Source of the DNA: an uncultured Salinimicrobium sp.
GTDB taxonomy: Bacteria > Bacteroidota > Bacteroidia > Flavobacteriales > Flavobacteriaceae
Direction: 5' to 3'
Length of the DNA: 64,000 nucleotides
Assembly: GCA_946887075.1 (NCBI GenBank)
Contig: CAMPKA010000004.1
Coordinates: 1 to 64,000 of the forward strand
The position numbers and the translations under genes were made by a program. The notes beneath the pieces are model-generated. The model saw nothing but the letters and a program-made list of their open reading frames with translations. It made no database searches and had not been told where the DNA came from. Positions 51,719-61,492 of this stretch are shown one piece after another; the stretch's first letter is position 1; each line of letters begins with the position of its first letter.

Positions 51719-53116
51719 TTAATTATGATCGTAATACTTAGCTGAACCGAAATATCTTTCGATAATCTTGTTGTAGTCTTGAGTCAGTTTCAGACCCAGT
51801 GTCCCTTCGATCTCGTAGAGTGCCTCTTTATCTCGATATCCATGTTTGAGCATCTCCTCGAGGTAAAACAAGGCAGTTCCAAAGTCATTATCCATGGCAG
51901 AGAGAGAGATGATCTTCTTATAGGAATCAAACGCCCGGGGGTCAAAAATGGTCCGGATGATGTGGGCGATCAGGCGGGACTCCAGGGAACCTTTTTCTTT
52001 TTCAATGTCCTCAATGGCCATTCTGGCCAATTCCGGAATAAAGCCTTTCAGTCGTTCCGCCATCCTGGATTCTGGTCCACTACCTGCAGCTAAGGAATCC
52101 AGCTGGTTTTTCTGGTAATTCCACCAGCCAAGATTTTCGAAATTCTCCGTTCTGACATCTTCATACAAATAATATACAAAATCGCTCATCAGCCTCCGCT
52201 CCTTCTCCAGTACCTCCCTTTGATCCCGTCTCTGTTCTCTGAAATTTCTGGAATCCTGCAACTGATCCATCTTTTTGTCTACGGCATCAGTATCAAGAAA
52301 ACCACGGTATTTCTCTTCCATGATTTCAAGTAAATCAAAGGCATTGAGAAGCCTCCCATTACTGATCATCATATCGACCAGCCCCATATCATTCTCATAT
52401 AGTTCCCGGACCAGCTCCTGGTCAGCAGGCCTCAGGCCCTCTCGCATGGCCTGAAGGGTAAGGGATCCCACAGCACTGGAGATCAGAGCAGGTTCCGGCC
52501 AGTCGTCCTGACCTTCATATACATAAACCGTACTGGGAAATTCAAGTTCTTCAAAGATCTCTGCAGTTAAATTCATCTCCGCCGAGGTAAACTGCTCATC
52601 TCCCACCACACCGATAAAGTAAAAATCCCGTTTTCTATCCACAAGATCGAAATTAACCCACTGATCTCCCACGGCGATTACGCCATGTATGTTTTTGTAG
52701 ATCAAGGGTATGGAAGTAGCCACCTTGGCCCCACCATTTGATCCTGAAACCGAAATCTGCCTTAGATCCGCCAGGCCTAACTCCAGAACCCTGTTGAGCA
52801 GGCGAACCCCTTTCTGGGCGTTGCTCAGAAAATCATGCTCCGGATTTATGTCGTTGGAGGAAACAAGAATATATCCCTGGCGTTCTGCTGCCCTAGAGAA
52901 AAGATGGGCAGTGGTTTTGCCCCTACCCTGGCCATCAAAAAGGAGGAGTACGGGATATTTTTTTCCTGTCTCATAACTAGAGGGAAGGTAGAGGGCGAAT
53001 TCTTCTGAAAGCGTATCAGAAACACTGATGGAATCCATCACCACGCCTTTCTGCACCGAAAACTCCTGTGCCGTCATTTGCAGTGAGCACAGTAGTAAAA
53101 AACATAATTTTTTCAT
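51719..53116 (-). CDS. Exported alpha/beta hydrolase, esterase-like
   Basis: 465 residues, signal peptide (about 1-17, ending 'CSLQMTAQ'). The N-terminal half is alpha/beta hydrolase-like: 'YPVLLLFDGQGRGKTTAHLF' and the nucleophile elbow 'ISVSGSNGGAKVATSI' (G-x-S-x-G variant with Ser in 'SGSNGG'). It resembles Fes/esterase-D-like putative esterases. The C-terminal half (about 240-465) is helical, with tetratricopeptide-like pairs, and contains 'FDSYKKIISLSAMDNDFGTA'. Substrate unknown. The upstream GTG start at 53128 was rejected in favour of the signal peptide start. Confidence 0.8.
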   Translation of the reverse strand: MKKLCFLLLCSLQMTAQEFSVQKGVVMDSISVSDTLSEEFALYLPSSYETGKKYPVLLLFDGQGRGKTTAHLFSRAAERQGYILVSSNDINPEHDFLSNAQKGVRLLNRVLELGLADLRQISVSGSNGGAKVATSIPLIYKNIHGVIAVGDQWVNFDLVDRKRDFYFIGVVGDEQFTSAEMNLTAEIFEELEFPSTVYVYEGQDDWPEPALISSAVGSLTLQAMREGLRPADQELVRELYENDMGLVDMMISNGRLLNAFDLLEIMEEKYRGFLDTDAVDKKMDQLQDSRNFREQRRDQREVLEKERRLMSDFVYYLYEDVRTENFENLGWWNYQKNQLDSLAAGSGPESRMAERLKGFIPELARMAIEDIEKEKGSLESRLIAHIIRTIFDPRAFDSYKKIISLSAMDNDFGTALFYLEEMLKHGYRDKEALYEIEGTLGLKLTQDYNKIIERYFGSAKYYDHN

Positions 53117-53258
53117 ATTACAGGACACTTAGACACCCGGAAAAGGGAGGAACTGTGTCAGAATTCCTTCTTTGATTCAGGCCTATTGATACAGGACAAG
53201 GACTTTGGCCCCCGAGGAATGAAAGTAAGAATTAAATAGATCATTTCACAGTCTCCTC

Positions 53259-53873
53259 CTATTCAAAAAAAGCGATGTGGATTCCCTGGATGAGCATGTT
53301 CACCCCGATAATGGCAATGATTAGGCCCATGATCTTCTCCACGACCACTATTTTATTCGCTCCTACCAGGCGAACCACCCATTCGCTGGAGATAAAGGCC
53401 AGATGGTTGAGCAGCATTACCACTGCAAACATCAGGAGAATGATGCCCAATTGAAGGTAAGTCGCATTCGTTGTGAAGTTCATCGCGGTTACAATCGTAC
53501 CCGGTCCAGCAAGAATCGGAATCCCCAGTGGAGAAATGGAAACTCCCTCGTTAAAGTTTACTTCGGTTTGATTATCAATACTCGAAGTCTGGGCCCGTAT
53601 CATCTCAAAACCCACGAAAAATACCAGGATGCCACCGGTTATCTTAAAGGCAGGAATGGTCAGACCAAAGAAATCAAAAATATACTTCCCAAGGATGATA
53701 AACCCCGCCACAATCACAAAAGCCGTGAAGGTGGCCTTCTTGGAGATCTTCTGCCGCGTTGCCCGGTCCGCCTGCCTGGTCAGACCAAGAAAGACCGGCA
53801 CGTTTCCTACGGGATTGTTTATGGCAAAAAAGCCTGTGAAAACCGCAATCGCGAAGACGCCTAATCCTTCCAT
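53259..53873 (-). CDS. MarC family membrane protein
   Basis: 204 residues with six predicted helices. 'FTGFFAINNPVGNVPVFLGL' near the N-terminus and 'ISPLGIPILAGPGTIVTAMN' are MarC signatures. The family name comes from the mar locus but its role (often thought to be a transporter) is unproven. It is a single-gene unit, separated by 142 bases from the hydrolase gene; the gap holds no recognisable signal. Confidence 0.9.
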   Translation of the reverse strand: MEGLGVFAIAVFTGFFAINNPVGNVPVFLGLTRQADRATRQKISKKATFTAFVIVAGFIILGKYIFDFFGLTIPAFKITGGILVFFVGFEMIRAQTSSIDNQTEVNFNEGVSISPLGIPILAGPGTIVTAMNFTTNATYLQLGIILLMFAVVMLLNHLAFISSEWVVRLVGANKIVVVEKIMGLIIAIIGVNMLIQGIHIAFFE

Positions 53874-54055
53874 CAGTGTTCAGCCCCTTTTCTTTTTGGG
53901 ATCGGTAAAAGTATTCAAAATATGGCAACTGAAGAAATTGCCTCAGGGTACTGTTTGCAAGCGTCGGCGCCTTATCCCGTTGTTTTGAGAATTCTTTAAC
54001 GAAGCTGCCGGGTCATTTTTTGTAATTTTTGTCCCTGGCCAAAATCGGCTCCTTT

Positions 54056-54646
54056 ATGAAAGAATACAATGAGAAACGGAATTTTGCCGAGACAAAGGAA
54101 CCTCATGGCAAACCTGGACCTAAGCGAAAGTCGGGACTTCCCATTTTCGTGGTTCAAAAACATGATGCTACCAATCTCCATTATGATTTCAGGCTGGAGA
54201 TCGGCGGTACCCTTAAATCGTGGTCTGTACCAAAGGGGCCCAGTACAAACCCGAAGATAAAGAGAATGGCCATCCCTACAGAAGATCATCCGATGGCTTA
54301 TGCTGATTTTGAAGGGAGCATTCCAAAAGGTCAGTACGGCGGAGGGACCGTGATGATATGGGATAAAGGAACCATTTCAAGTAGCAAGAAAGATGAAGAA
54401 GGCAGGAAGATGTCTTTAGAAGAAAGCTATTCCGCTGGAAGTATAGAGGTCATCCTTCAGGGGAAGAAACTGCAAGGAGGTTATAATTTGATCAAAATGA
54501 AAGGGGGTAAAATGAAGGGAAATTGGCTTCTGATCAAGCAGGAGGATGAATTTGCAGATTCACGTCAGGATCCAGTTAGATCCCAGCCCCATAGTGCCGT
54601 AACCGGAAGAAGCCTAAATCAGATCAGCCAGGATGAAGAAGAATAA
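54056..54646 (+). CDS. Stand-alone DNA ligase D 3'-phosphoesterase domain
   Basis: 196 residues from ATG 54056. It holds the phosphoesterase signature 'FVVQKHDATNLHYDFRLEIG' (His and Arg of H-x5-H-Y-D-F-R) and 'DHPMAYADFEGSIPKGQYGG'. In full-length LigD this domain trims ribonucleotides and 3'-phosphates at breaks. Here it is a separate gene, overlapping the polymerase gene by 14 bases, and no ligase domain follows. The C-terminal 40 residues are low-complexity and polar. Confidence 0.9.
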   Translation: MKEYNEKRNFAETKEPHGKPGPKRKSGLPIFVVQKHDATNLHYDFRLEIGGTLKSWSVPKGPSTNPKIKRMAIPTEDHPMAYADFEGSIPKGQYGGGTVMIWDKGTISSSKKDEEGRKMSLEESYSAGSIEVILQGKKLQGGYNLIKMKGGKMKGNWLLIKQEDEFADSRQDPVRSQPHSAVTGRSLNQISQDEEE

Positions 54647-55472
54647 ACTCAGACTGGCGGGGATCGAGATCTCGAGCCAGAACAAGATCATATTCCCCGA
54701 AAAAAAAATAACCAAAGGGCAGATGGCCCAGTACTACTACAGAATAGCGGACCACATGCTCCCGTATATGAAAAACCGGCCCCTGACCCTCCAGCGCTTT
54801 CCCGGCGGAATCAGAGGGAAAGGCTTTTATCAAAAAAACGTATCGGATTATTTCCCGGATTTTATCCCAACCGTGGATATTGAGACAGAGGAAGGGATCA
54901 ATAAACAGATCATCTGCAACAGTAAGAAAACCCTTCTCTACCTGGTCAACCAAAATACGGTAATCTTTCACATATGGTTGAGCAGAAAGGACAAACTCCG
55001 CCAGCCCGACAGGATTGTTTTTGATCTGGACCCCCCGAAAAATGCCTTTTCTCAAGTAAAGCAGGCCGCGGTTATTCTAAGAGAATTCCTGATCCGCAGA
55101 GGGAAATCCCCCAGCTTAATGACTACGGGTAAGGGAGGTTTGCATCTTTTCTATTACCAGAGGAGAGGGAAGGACTTCGATTCTATCAAAGCCGAGGTCA
55201 GGGCTTTGGCGGAGGAGATCGAACAGGAATTTCCGGATATTTTCACCACCAGTATCCGCAAAAACAAACGAGAAGGAAAAATATTCCTGGACTATCTCAG
55301 AAACGAGTACGCCCAGACTGCCGTATGTCCATACTCCCTGCGAGCAACCGAGGATGCCGGAATCGCCACTCCCATTCATTGGGAGGAACTGGAACAGCTC
55401 AACAGTTCCGGAGATTTCCACATCGGAAACATATTCGATAATATCAAAACCAGACCTAAACCAAAGAAGTAA
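54633..55472 (+). CDS. Stand-alone DNA ligase D polymerase (primase-polymerase) domain
   Basis: 279 residues. LigD-Pol motifs: 'MLPYMKNRPLTLQRFPGGI' near the start, the metal-binding 'RIVFDLDPPKN', 'MTTGKGGLHLFYYQRRG' (equivalent of S/T-G-x-G-L-H) and the third acidic residue in 'GKIFLDYLRNEYAQT'. It can add ribo- or deoxynucleotides at DNA ends in non-homologous end joining. It is coupled to the phosphoesterase gene (14-base overlap) and followed by a YkvA-like gene after 3 bases. Ku and ligase are not in the window. Confidence 0.92.
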   Translation: MKKNKLRLAGIEISSQNKIIFPEKKITKGQMAQYYYRIADHMLPYMKNRPLTLQRFPGGIRGKGFYQKNVSDYFPDFIPTVDIETEEGINKQIICNSKKTLLYLVNQNTVIFHIWLSRKDKLRQPDRIVFDLDPPKNAFSQVKQAAVILREFLIRRGKSPSLMTTGKGGLHLFYYQRRGKDFDSIKAEVRALAEEIEQEFPDIFTTSIRKNKREGKIFLDYLRNEYAQTAVCPYSLRATEDAGIATPIHWEELEQLNSSGDFHIGNIFDNIKTRPKPKK

Positions 55473-55475
55473 ACC

Positions 55476-55892
55476 ATGAAAGAGATCGACCCAAAACGGG
55501 CGGAACAAGCCCTGGACCATCAGTCAAAGGATATTGAAGAAAATGACCTGGAACTCGTCCTTGAAAAACAACAAAAAATAGAGGACAAAATTCGGAATAA
55601 TGATTCGATCAGCGGGTACCTCGCCAAAGCAAAGAGTATGTTTTCGCTCATCCGGGACTACTGGAACGGGACCTATAGACAGGTTCCATGGAAGACTATA
55701 GCCGCCGCCGCCGGAGCGCTTCTCTATGTCATGATGCCGCTTGACCTGATTCCTGACTTTATTCCGGTCGCCGGATTCCTGGATGATGCTGGGGTGATCG
55801 CAGCTTGTCTGAAACTCGTAAGTGATGATCTTGTTACCTACGAAAAGTGGAAGATCGGAAAACAGGATACGGATCAACAGGACATGGCTTAG
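55476..55892 (+). CDS. YkvA-like DUF1232 membrane-associated protein
   Basis: 138 residues. The DUF1232 motif 'LYVMMPLDLIPDFIPVAGFL' with 'DDAGVIAACLKLV' is unmistakable, in a short hydrophobic hairpin (about 75-118). The N-terminal 70 residues are charged and helical. The family is small, widespread and of unknown role, though often annotated near envelope or stress genes. It follows the LigD polymerase gene by 3 bases and is probably cotranscribed. Confidence 0.88.
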   Translation: MKEIDPKRAEQALDHQSKDIEENDLELVLEKQQKIEDKIRNNDSISGYLAKAKSMFSLIRDYWNGTYRQVPWKTIAAAAGALLYVMMPLDLIPDFIPVAGFLDDAGVIAACLKLVSDDLVTYEKWKIGKQDTDQQDMA

Positions 55893-55962
55893 CAGGAATA
55901 CAGCATCCTCCGACATATCTGTTACTGAGATTTCCTTAAGTCACTGCACGGTTCCTTATTTA

Positions 55963-55980
55963 GGAAAAACCGGTTTTTCC
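55963..55980. promoter_or_regulatory. Perfect 18-base palindrome between convergent genes
   Basis: GGAAAAACC / GGTTTTTCC with no loop. It lies between the YkvA-like gene and the icmF stop. It could be a protein-binding site; termination would require a loop. Confidence 0.25.
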
Positions 55981-56030
55981 AGGGCAACGGACGAGCGCCT
56001 TTGGGCGTAAATCAACACCTATCTTGGCGA

Positions 56031-59000
56031 TTACATATTCCTTCTGTATTGGCCACCCACTTCAAAGAGGGCTGTAGTGATCTGTCCCAGCGAACAGACC
56101 TTTGTCGCCTCCATGAGCACCTCAAAGATGTTCTCATTTCTTACGGCCGCCTGTTTCACCTTTTGGAGCGTATCCCGCTCCAGGTCCTTTTTCGCCTTGT
56201 GAAGGTGCTCGAGCGTCTGGATCTGATCCTGCTTCTCCGCTTCGGTTGCCCTGATTACTTCCCCTGGAGTTACTGTAGGAGATCCCGTAGAACTCAGGAA
56301 GGTGTTGACGCCTATAATCGGATATTTCCCGCTGTGTTTCAGAGTCTCATAATGCAGGCTCTCCTCCTGGATCTTACTTCGCTGATACATGGTTTCCATA
56401 GCCCCCAATACTCCCCCGCGCTCAGTTATCCGGTCGAATTCAAGCATGACGGCCTCCTCGACCAGATCCGTGAGCTCTTCTATGATGAAAGAACCCTGAA
56501 GTGGATTTTCGTTTTTCGCAAGGCCCAGTTCCTTGTTGATGATGAGCTGGATCGCCATCGCTCTGCGAACTGAAGCTTCAGTCGGGGTGGTAATGGCCTC
56601 ATCAAAAGCATTGGTATGCAAGGAGTTACAGTTATCATAGATCGCATACAAGGCCTGAAGCGTGGTCCGGATATCGTTGAAATCTATTTCCTGGGCATGC
56701 AATGACCTGCCTGAGGTCTGGATATGATATTTAAGCATTTGCGCCCTCGGATTCGCGTTATACTTGTATCTCAAGGCTTTGGACCAGATCTTTCGTGCCA
56801 CGCGTCCAATAACCGCATACTCTGGGTCAATCCCGTTCGAGAAGAAAAAAGAAAGATTAGGTCCGAACTTGTTGATATCCATTCCCCTGCTGAGATAATA
56901 CTCGACATAGGTGAACCCGTTGGCAAGTGTCAGTGCCAGCTGTGTGATCGGGTTAGCCCCGGCTTCAGCGATATGGTATCCGGAGATCGATACGGAATAG
57001 AAATTCCGTACATTCTCTCTAATGAAATATTCCTGAACATCTCCCATGAGGCGCAGTGCGAACTCTGTGGAAAAAATGCAGGTATTCTGGGCCTGATCCT
57101 CCTTTAGGATATCCGCCTGGACCGTACCTCTGACCTGGCTAAGAGTCCGCTTTTTGATTTCCGCATAAACCTCGGCTGGTAGTACCTGATCTCCTGTCAC
57201 ACCAAGAAGCATCAGTCCAAGGCCGTCATTCCCTTTTGGTAGGTCTCCCCGATACTCAGGGCGTGTCATTCCCTTTGAAGAATAGATCTCTTCGATCTTC
57301 TGCTTCACCTCGGATTCCAGGCCCTGCTCCTTGATATATTTTTCACATTGCTGATCGATAGCGGCATTCATGAAGAAACCGAGTAACATGGGAGCCGGGC
57401 CATTAATGGTCATACTGACTGAGGTCAGGGGATCTGCCAGATCAAAGCCCGAATACAATTTCTTCGCATCATCAAGGCAACAAATGGATACCCCGGCATT
57501 GCCGATTTTCCCGTAGATGTCCGGGCGATAGTCTGGGTCATTCCCGTATAGCGTTACCGAATCGAATGCAGTCGACAACCTTTTGGCGGGTAAACCTTCA
57601 CTGACATAATGGAAGCGTCGATTGGTCCGCTCCGGGGAACCTTCCCCGGCGAACATCCTGGTTGGGTCTTCTCCCTGCCTTTTAAAAGGATAAAGTCCCG
57701 CGGCAAATGGAAATTCCCCAGGAACGTTTTCCTGAAGTGACCATCTCAGAATATCTCCCCAGGCCTGAAATTTCGGCAGAGCCACCCGCGGGACCTGGGT
57801 ATGGGAAAGGGATTCCGTATGCGTTTGGATCTTAATTTCCTTGTCCCGTACGGTGAAACGATAGACCGGTTCCTTGTATTTGTTGACCTTCTCATCCCAG
57901 CCCGTGATGATTTCCCAGTTATAGGGATCCAGATCCATTTTTAGTCTGTCGAATTCCTTTTTTAGGAGCCCTAGAAGATCCCTATGGTCATCGTCTCCCT
58001 CAGAGGGGTGGACGTCCTCCAAACCAGATTGGTTCAAGGCTGGTTTTAAACCAGTCAGGCTTTCAATCGTCTTATAGATTCCATACAGTTTTTGGGCTAT
58101 TTCAGCCTGTGATGCCGATTTCTGGTCGTAGGCCCTGTTATTCTCGGCTATTTCCGAAAGATATCGGGTTCGTTCTGGAGGAATGATGAAAATCTTCTCG
58201 CTCATTTCCTGCGGTTCCTCTGAGGCGACTTCAAAGTTCGTCCCCTGCTTTTGGTTGATCCGCTGGATCACCTCCCTGTAGAGCGTGTTCATACCGGGAT
58301 CGTTAAACTGAGAGGCTATGGTACCATATACCGGAAGGCTGGCGGGATCTTCGTGCCATAGGCCATGATTTCGCTGGTATTGTTTCTTGACATCTCTCAA
58401 TGCATCAAGAGCTCCTCTTTTGTCGAACTTATTTATCGCAACAAGATCTGCAAAATCGAGCATGTCGATCTTCTCAAGCTGGGTGGCGGCACCGAATTCA
58501 GGGGTCATCACATAAAGGGATACATCGGAATACTCCAGGATCTCTGTATCTGACTGGCCTATTCCAGAAGTTTCCAGAATGATCAGATCATAATTCGCAG
58601 CCTTGACAACCTCAATGGCTTCGGCAACGTGTTTCGATAAGGCCAGGTTGGATTGCCTGGTGGCCAGGGACCTCATGTATACCCTGGGATCATTGATCGC
58701 ATTCATTCTGATCCGGTCTCCGAGAAGCGCTCCCCCCGTCTTTCTTTTGGAAGGGTCCACAGATATGATCGCTATGGTCTTCTCCGGAAAATCTCTCAGA
58801 TACCGCCGAACGAGCTCATCGACCAGGGAGGATTTACCAGCCCCACCAGTTCCTGTAATACCAAGCACTGGGATTTTACTGTTTTTGTTCGTGTTTCCGA
58901 TTTGTTCCAGGGCTGTCCTGGCAGTTTCAGGAAAGTTTTCTGCAGCCGATATGAGTCTGGCGATCGAACCGGGCTCTTTTTTAGCTACCCCTGTAAGCGC

Positions 59001-59459
59001 TCCGTTTAAATTGTTACCGATAGGAAAATCCGCCTGCCTCACAAGATCATTAATCATCCCCTGCAGGCCCAGTTCTCGGCCATCATCGGGGGAGTAAATT
59101 CGCGTAATCCCATATTCGTGAAGCTCGTTTATTTCCTCTGGAAGAATAACCCCGCCGCCGCCGCCGAAGATCTTGATATGAGCCGCACCCCTTTCCTGTA
59201 GCAGATCATACATATAACGGAAATATTCATTATGCCCGCCCTGATAGGAAGTGATCGCTATTGCATTGGCATCTTCCTGGATAGCGCAATTAACCACCTC
59301 CTCCACGCTTCTATCGTGCCCCAGGTGAATCACCTCTACCCCTGTAGACTGAATGATGCGGCGCATGATGTTGATCGCAGCATCGTGTCCGTCAAAGAGA
59401 GAAGCGGCGGTTACAATCCGCACCTTGTTGACCGGTTTGTAAGGAGCTTGTTGTTCCAT
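56031..59459 (-). CDS. icmF: Fused isobutyryl-CoA mutase IcmF
   Basis: 1142 residues in three domains. Residues 1 to about 145: B12-binding domain with '[18 protein letters not shown]' (cobalt-ligating His25 in D-x-H-x-x-A). About 195-400: MeaB-type GTPase chaperone domain, Walker A '[18 protein letters not shown]' (203-211) and '[14 protein letters not shown]'. About 560-1110: acyl-CoA mutase barrel, with '[20 protein letters not shown]' and '[20 protein letters not shown]'. IcmF interconverts isobutyryl-CoA and butyryl-CoA (or related branched acids) using adenosylcobalamin, and the G domain repairs and loads the cofactor. Needs the adenosyltransferase at 18836. Product substrate cannot be fixed by eye. 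Confidence 0.95.
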   Translation of the reverse strand: MEQQAPYKPVNKVRIVTAASLFDGHDAAINIMRRIIQSTGVEVIHLGHDRSVEEVVNCAIQEDANAIAITSYQGGHNEYFRYMYDLLQERGAAHIKIFGGGGGVILPEEINELHEYGITRIYSPDDGRELGLQGMINDLVRQADFPIGNNLNGALTGVAKKEPGSIARLISAAENFPETARTALEQIGNTNKNSKIPVLGITGTGGAGKSSLVDELVRRYLRDFPEKTIAIISVDPSKRKTGGALLGDRIRMNAINDPRVYMRSLATRQSNLALSKHVAEAIEVVKAANYDLIILETSGIGQSDTEILEYSDVSLYVMTPEFGAATQLEKIDMLDFADLVAINKFDKRGALDALRDVKKQYQRNHGLWHEDPASLPVYGTIASQFNDPGMNTLYREVIQRINQKQGTNFEVASEEPQEMSEKIFIIPPERTRYLSEIAENNRAYDQKSASQAEIAQKLYGIYKTIESLTGLKPALNQSGLEDVHPSEGDDDHRDLLGLLKKEFDRLKMDLDPYNWEIITGWDEKVNKYKEPVYRFTVRDKEIKIQTHTESLSHTQVPRVALPKFQAWGDILRWSLQENVPGEFPFAAGLYPFKRQGEDPTRMFAGEGSPERTNRRFHYVSEGLPAKRLSTAFDSVTLYGNDPDYRPDIYGKIGNAGVSICCLDDAKKLYSGFDLADPLTSVSMTINGPAPMLLGFFMNAAIDQQCEKYIKEQGLESEVKQKIEEIYSSKGMTRPEYRGDLPKGNDGLGLMLLGVTGDQVLPAEVYAEIKKRTLSQVRGTVQADILKEDQAQNTCIFSTEFALRLMGDVQEYFIRENVRNFYSVSISGYHIAEAGANPITQLALTLANGFTYVEYYLSRGMDINKFGPNLSFFFSNGIDPEYAVIGRVARKIWSKALRYKYNANPRAQMLKYHIQTSGRSLHAQEIDFNDIRTTLQALYAIYDNCNSLHTNAFDEAITTPTEASVRRAMAIQLIINKELGLAKNENPLQGSFIIEELTDLVEEAVMLEFDRITERGGVLGAMETMYQRSKIQEESLHYETLKHSGKYPIIGVNTFLSSTGSPTVTPGEVIRATEAEKQDQIQTLEHLHKAKKDLERDTLQKVKQAAVRNENIFEVLMEATKVCSLGQITTALFEVGGQYRRNM

Positions 59460-59601
59460 GAGCAGGTAGTAAAATTAAGAGCTGCAATTTAAGAATTTGG
59501 CAGCGAATTCGGATGGATTTGCCGAATAATAAGCGGATCAAGAAGACTCGGTTCCACCTGTAGATAACTTTTGTTTAAGACTTTTCTCCTGCTCAATATG
59601 G

Positions 59602-59609
59602 TACCTTTG
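59602..59609 (+). promoter_or_regulatory. Possible -7 element of the DUF4197 gene
   Basis: TACCTTTG matches TAnnTTTG, 16 bases before the ATG at 59626. The nearest upstream TTG (59571) is too far (28 bases). Confidence 0.4.
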
Positions 59610-59625
59610 GTTCAAAACCAGATGA

Positions 59626-60330
59626 ATGAAACAAAAAATACTCCTTTTGGTCTTCCCGCTCTTCTTGGGATGCGCTGAACTCCAGAATATCGCCGATTCC
59701 CTCCCCCAGGAGGGAACAGTCGTCACAGATTCGGAGATTTCGGCTGGTTTGCAACAGGCATTGTTGTTCGGCATAGACAAACAGGTAACTCGTCTTACCC
59801 AGGAAAACGGATTTTTTAATAATGAGCTAGTTCGCATCACTCTGCCGCCGGAACTTCAGAAAGTGGACAGGACTCTCAGGGATTTGGGCATGGAGGAACT
59901 CGCTGATGAAGGACTTAAAATCCTGAACCGGGCGGCCGAGGACGCGGTAAAACAAGCCACTCCCATTTTTGTTGATGCTGTGAAGCAGATTACCTTTGCC
60001 GACGCACGTAACATCCTGATGGGCGGTGACGATGCTGCTACAAACTATCTCGTAAGGAAAACCCGTCAAAAATTATATGATGAATTTACTCCTGTGGTGA
60101 ACCGCTCCCTAGAGGAGGTCGGGGCCACCGAAATATGGTCCGGTATCATTAACAGGTACAATGCGATTCCCCTGACCTCCGATGTCAATCCTGATCTGGT
60201 GGATTATGTAACCACGGAGGCACTAGAGGGCGTCTTTACCATGATCGCCCTGGAAGAAAAAGAGATCCGCAATTCCTTGGATGCCCGGACCACCGAACTC
60301 CTCAGGAGTGTCTTTTCGCTGCAGGACTGA
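59626..60330 (+). CDS. DUF4197 lipoprotein
   Basis: 234 residues with a lipoprotein signal ending 'LFLGC' (Cys16). The DUF4197 core has '[20 protein letters not shown]' at the start, '[16 protein letters not shown]', '[19 protein letters not shown]' and '[20 protein letters not shown]'. The family is helical and found in many Gram-negative bacteria without known activity. It is alone between the divergent icmF gene and a small gene. A lipid-anchored periplasmic location is expected. Confidence 0.9.
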   Translation: MKQKILLLVFPLFLGCAELQNIADSLPQEGTVVTDSEISAGLQQALLFGIDKQVTRLTQENGFFNNELVRITLPPELQKVDRTLRDLGMEELADEGLKILNRAAEDAVKQATPIFVDAVKQITFADARNILMGGDDAATNYLVRKTRQKLYDEFTPVVNRSLEEVGATEIWSGIINRYNAIPLTSDVNPDLVDYVTTEALEGVFTMIALEEKEIRNSLDARTTELLRSVFSLQD

Positions 60331-60474
60331 AACGGCTTTTCCCCACTTATTGACAATATCAGCGCAGAAAAAATCCTTGCACTGTCTGACTTCCAAGGGG
60401 TTAAGTGTAAAGTTTTTAACACCGCAGGCACCTCAGGCATTCTTTTTACAACAATGTTAACGTTAGGTTATGAA

Positions 60475-60502
60475 TTGTTCGAATATCAGTGGGATATCTT
60501 TG
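60475..60502 (+). promoter_or_regulatory. Bacteroidota promoter of the Lacal_2735-like gene
   Basis: TTG (60475-60477) and TATCTTTG (60495-60502), 17 bases apart, match the -33/-7 consensus at the lower spacing limit. Transcription should start near 60509, close to the ATG codons at 60516 and 60522. Confidence 0.6.
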
Positions 60503-60515
60503 TAGCCATAACAAA

Positions 60516-60710
60516 ATGCGTATGTTCCGACTATTTGAACCACGTTCCACATTGGAAAGGCTTCAGGAGAAATATACTTTTTTAATGCGCCGCTCTTTTG
60601 AACTGGCTCTGGTCGACAAGACAAGAAGTGATCTTCTCAATGAGAAAGCCTGTAAGATCCTGCAGGAGATACGGAGAATGGAGAAGGATCAGGAGAGAAG
60701 CGTAGGATAA
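60516..60710 (+). CDS. Lacal_2735-family small protein
   Basis: 64 residues. 'MFRLFEPRSTLERLQEKYTF' then 'LMRRSFELALVDKTRSDL' fits the flavobacterial Lacal_2735 family: short, basic and helical, with a predicted coiled coil. The start may be 60516 or 60522 (two in-frame ATGs). Its last bases overlap the convergent cobalamin-binding-like gene by 22. Function unknown. Confidence 0.75.
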   Translation: MRMFRLFEPRSTLERLQEKYTFLMRRSFELALVDKTRSDLLNEKACKILQEIRRMEKDQERSVG

Positions 60711-61492
60711 AGCCCCCTGAAATATTCAAAAGCCGCCTTCAGGCGAGATCCGTACCAGCTAAAATACTGCCCATTCACAAGATGAACCCGGGCGGGACCG
60801 AACATGCCTCGGAGGCTTTGCCTTTCCTTTTCACCAAAGGGAAATGGTTCTGATGATAACAAGATCAGTTCCGCCTCTCGCTCTTTGAGGGAGTCGACCT
60901 CGAACTCGGGGTAACGACCTTCTCCAGGAAGAAAGATGTTTTCCAGATGGTTTCTGGCCATCAGATGATCGATGAACGTATCCTTCCCGACAGCCATCCA
61001 TGGCTTCTTCCAGATCAGATATGCAGCCCGTTTCGGAGGCTCTCCCTCGAGTTCCTGAGCCAATTTCCGTGCTGCCTTTTCAATTTCGGCCTTAAGACAT
61101 GCTGCTTTTGTGGGAACGTCAAAAATTTCTCCGTATTGCCCGATTAAATCAATGGCATCATCCAGGTTTCTGACATCCGAAACATGGACTGGTGCTATCT
61201 CTTCCAACGCACCTACCATTTCGGGGGTGTTTTCCTCCATGTTACAAAGGATGATTTCTGGATTCAACCGCTTCACCCGATCCAGATGAACGCGCTTGGT
61301 CCCTCCTACCACCGTCGTGGTTTTTCGAAGGTCCCCAGGATGAACACAAAATTTGGTGATTCCTACAAGGAAATTCCGGAGACCGAGGTGGACCAGCAAC
61401 TCCGTCTGAGACGGCACCAGGGAAACGATTCTTGTGGGCCGGGAATACAGGGAGATTTCCCTGCCTAATTGGTCGACCGTAACGTCCACCAC
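60689..61492 (-). CDS. BtuF-like helical-backbone metal/cobalamin-binding protein
   Basis: 267 residues. The fold of vitamin B12 / Fe-siderophore binding proteins is suggested by 'RIVSLVPSQTELLVHLGLRN', 'VGGTKRVHLDRVKRLNPEII' and the C-terminal 'YFSWYGSRLKAAFEYFRGLY'. Unlike classical BtuF it starts directly with 'MVDVTVDQLGREISLYSRPT' and shows no signal peptide, so it may be cytoplasmic or exported by another route. The GTG start overlaps the TAG stop of pyrF by one base. A role in cobalamin handling would fit icmF and the adenosyltransferase, but this is inference. Confidence 0.78.
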   Translation of the reverse strand: MVDVTVDQLGREISLYSRPTRIVSLVPSQTELLVHLGLRNFLVGITKFCVHPGDLRKTTTVVGGTKRVHLDRVKRLNPEIILCNMEENTPEMVGALEEIAPVHVSDVRNLDDAIDLIGQYGEIFDVPTKAACLKAEIEKAARKLAQELEGEPPKRAAYLIWKKPWMAVGKDTFIDHLMARNHLENIFLPGEGRYPEFEVDSLKEREAELILLSSEPFPFGEKERQSLRGMFGPARVHLVNGQYFSWYGSRLKAAFEYFRGLYPTLLS

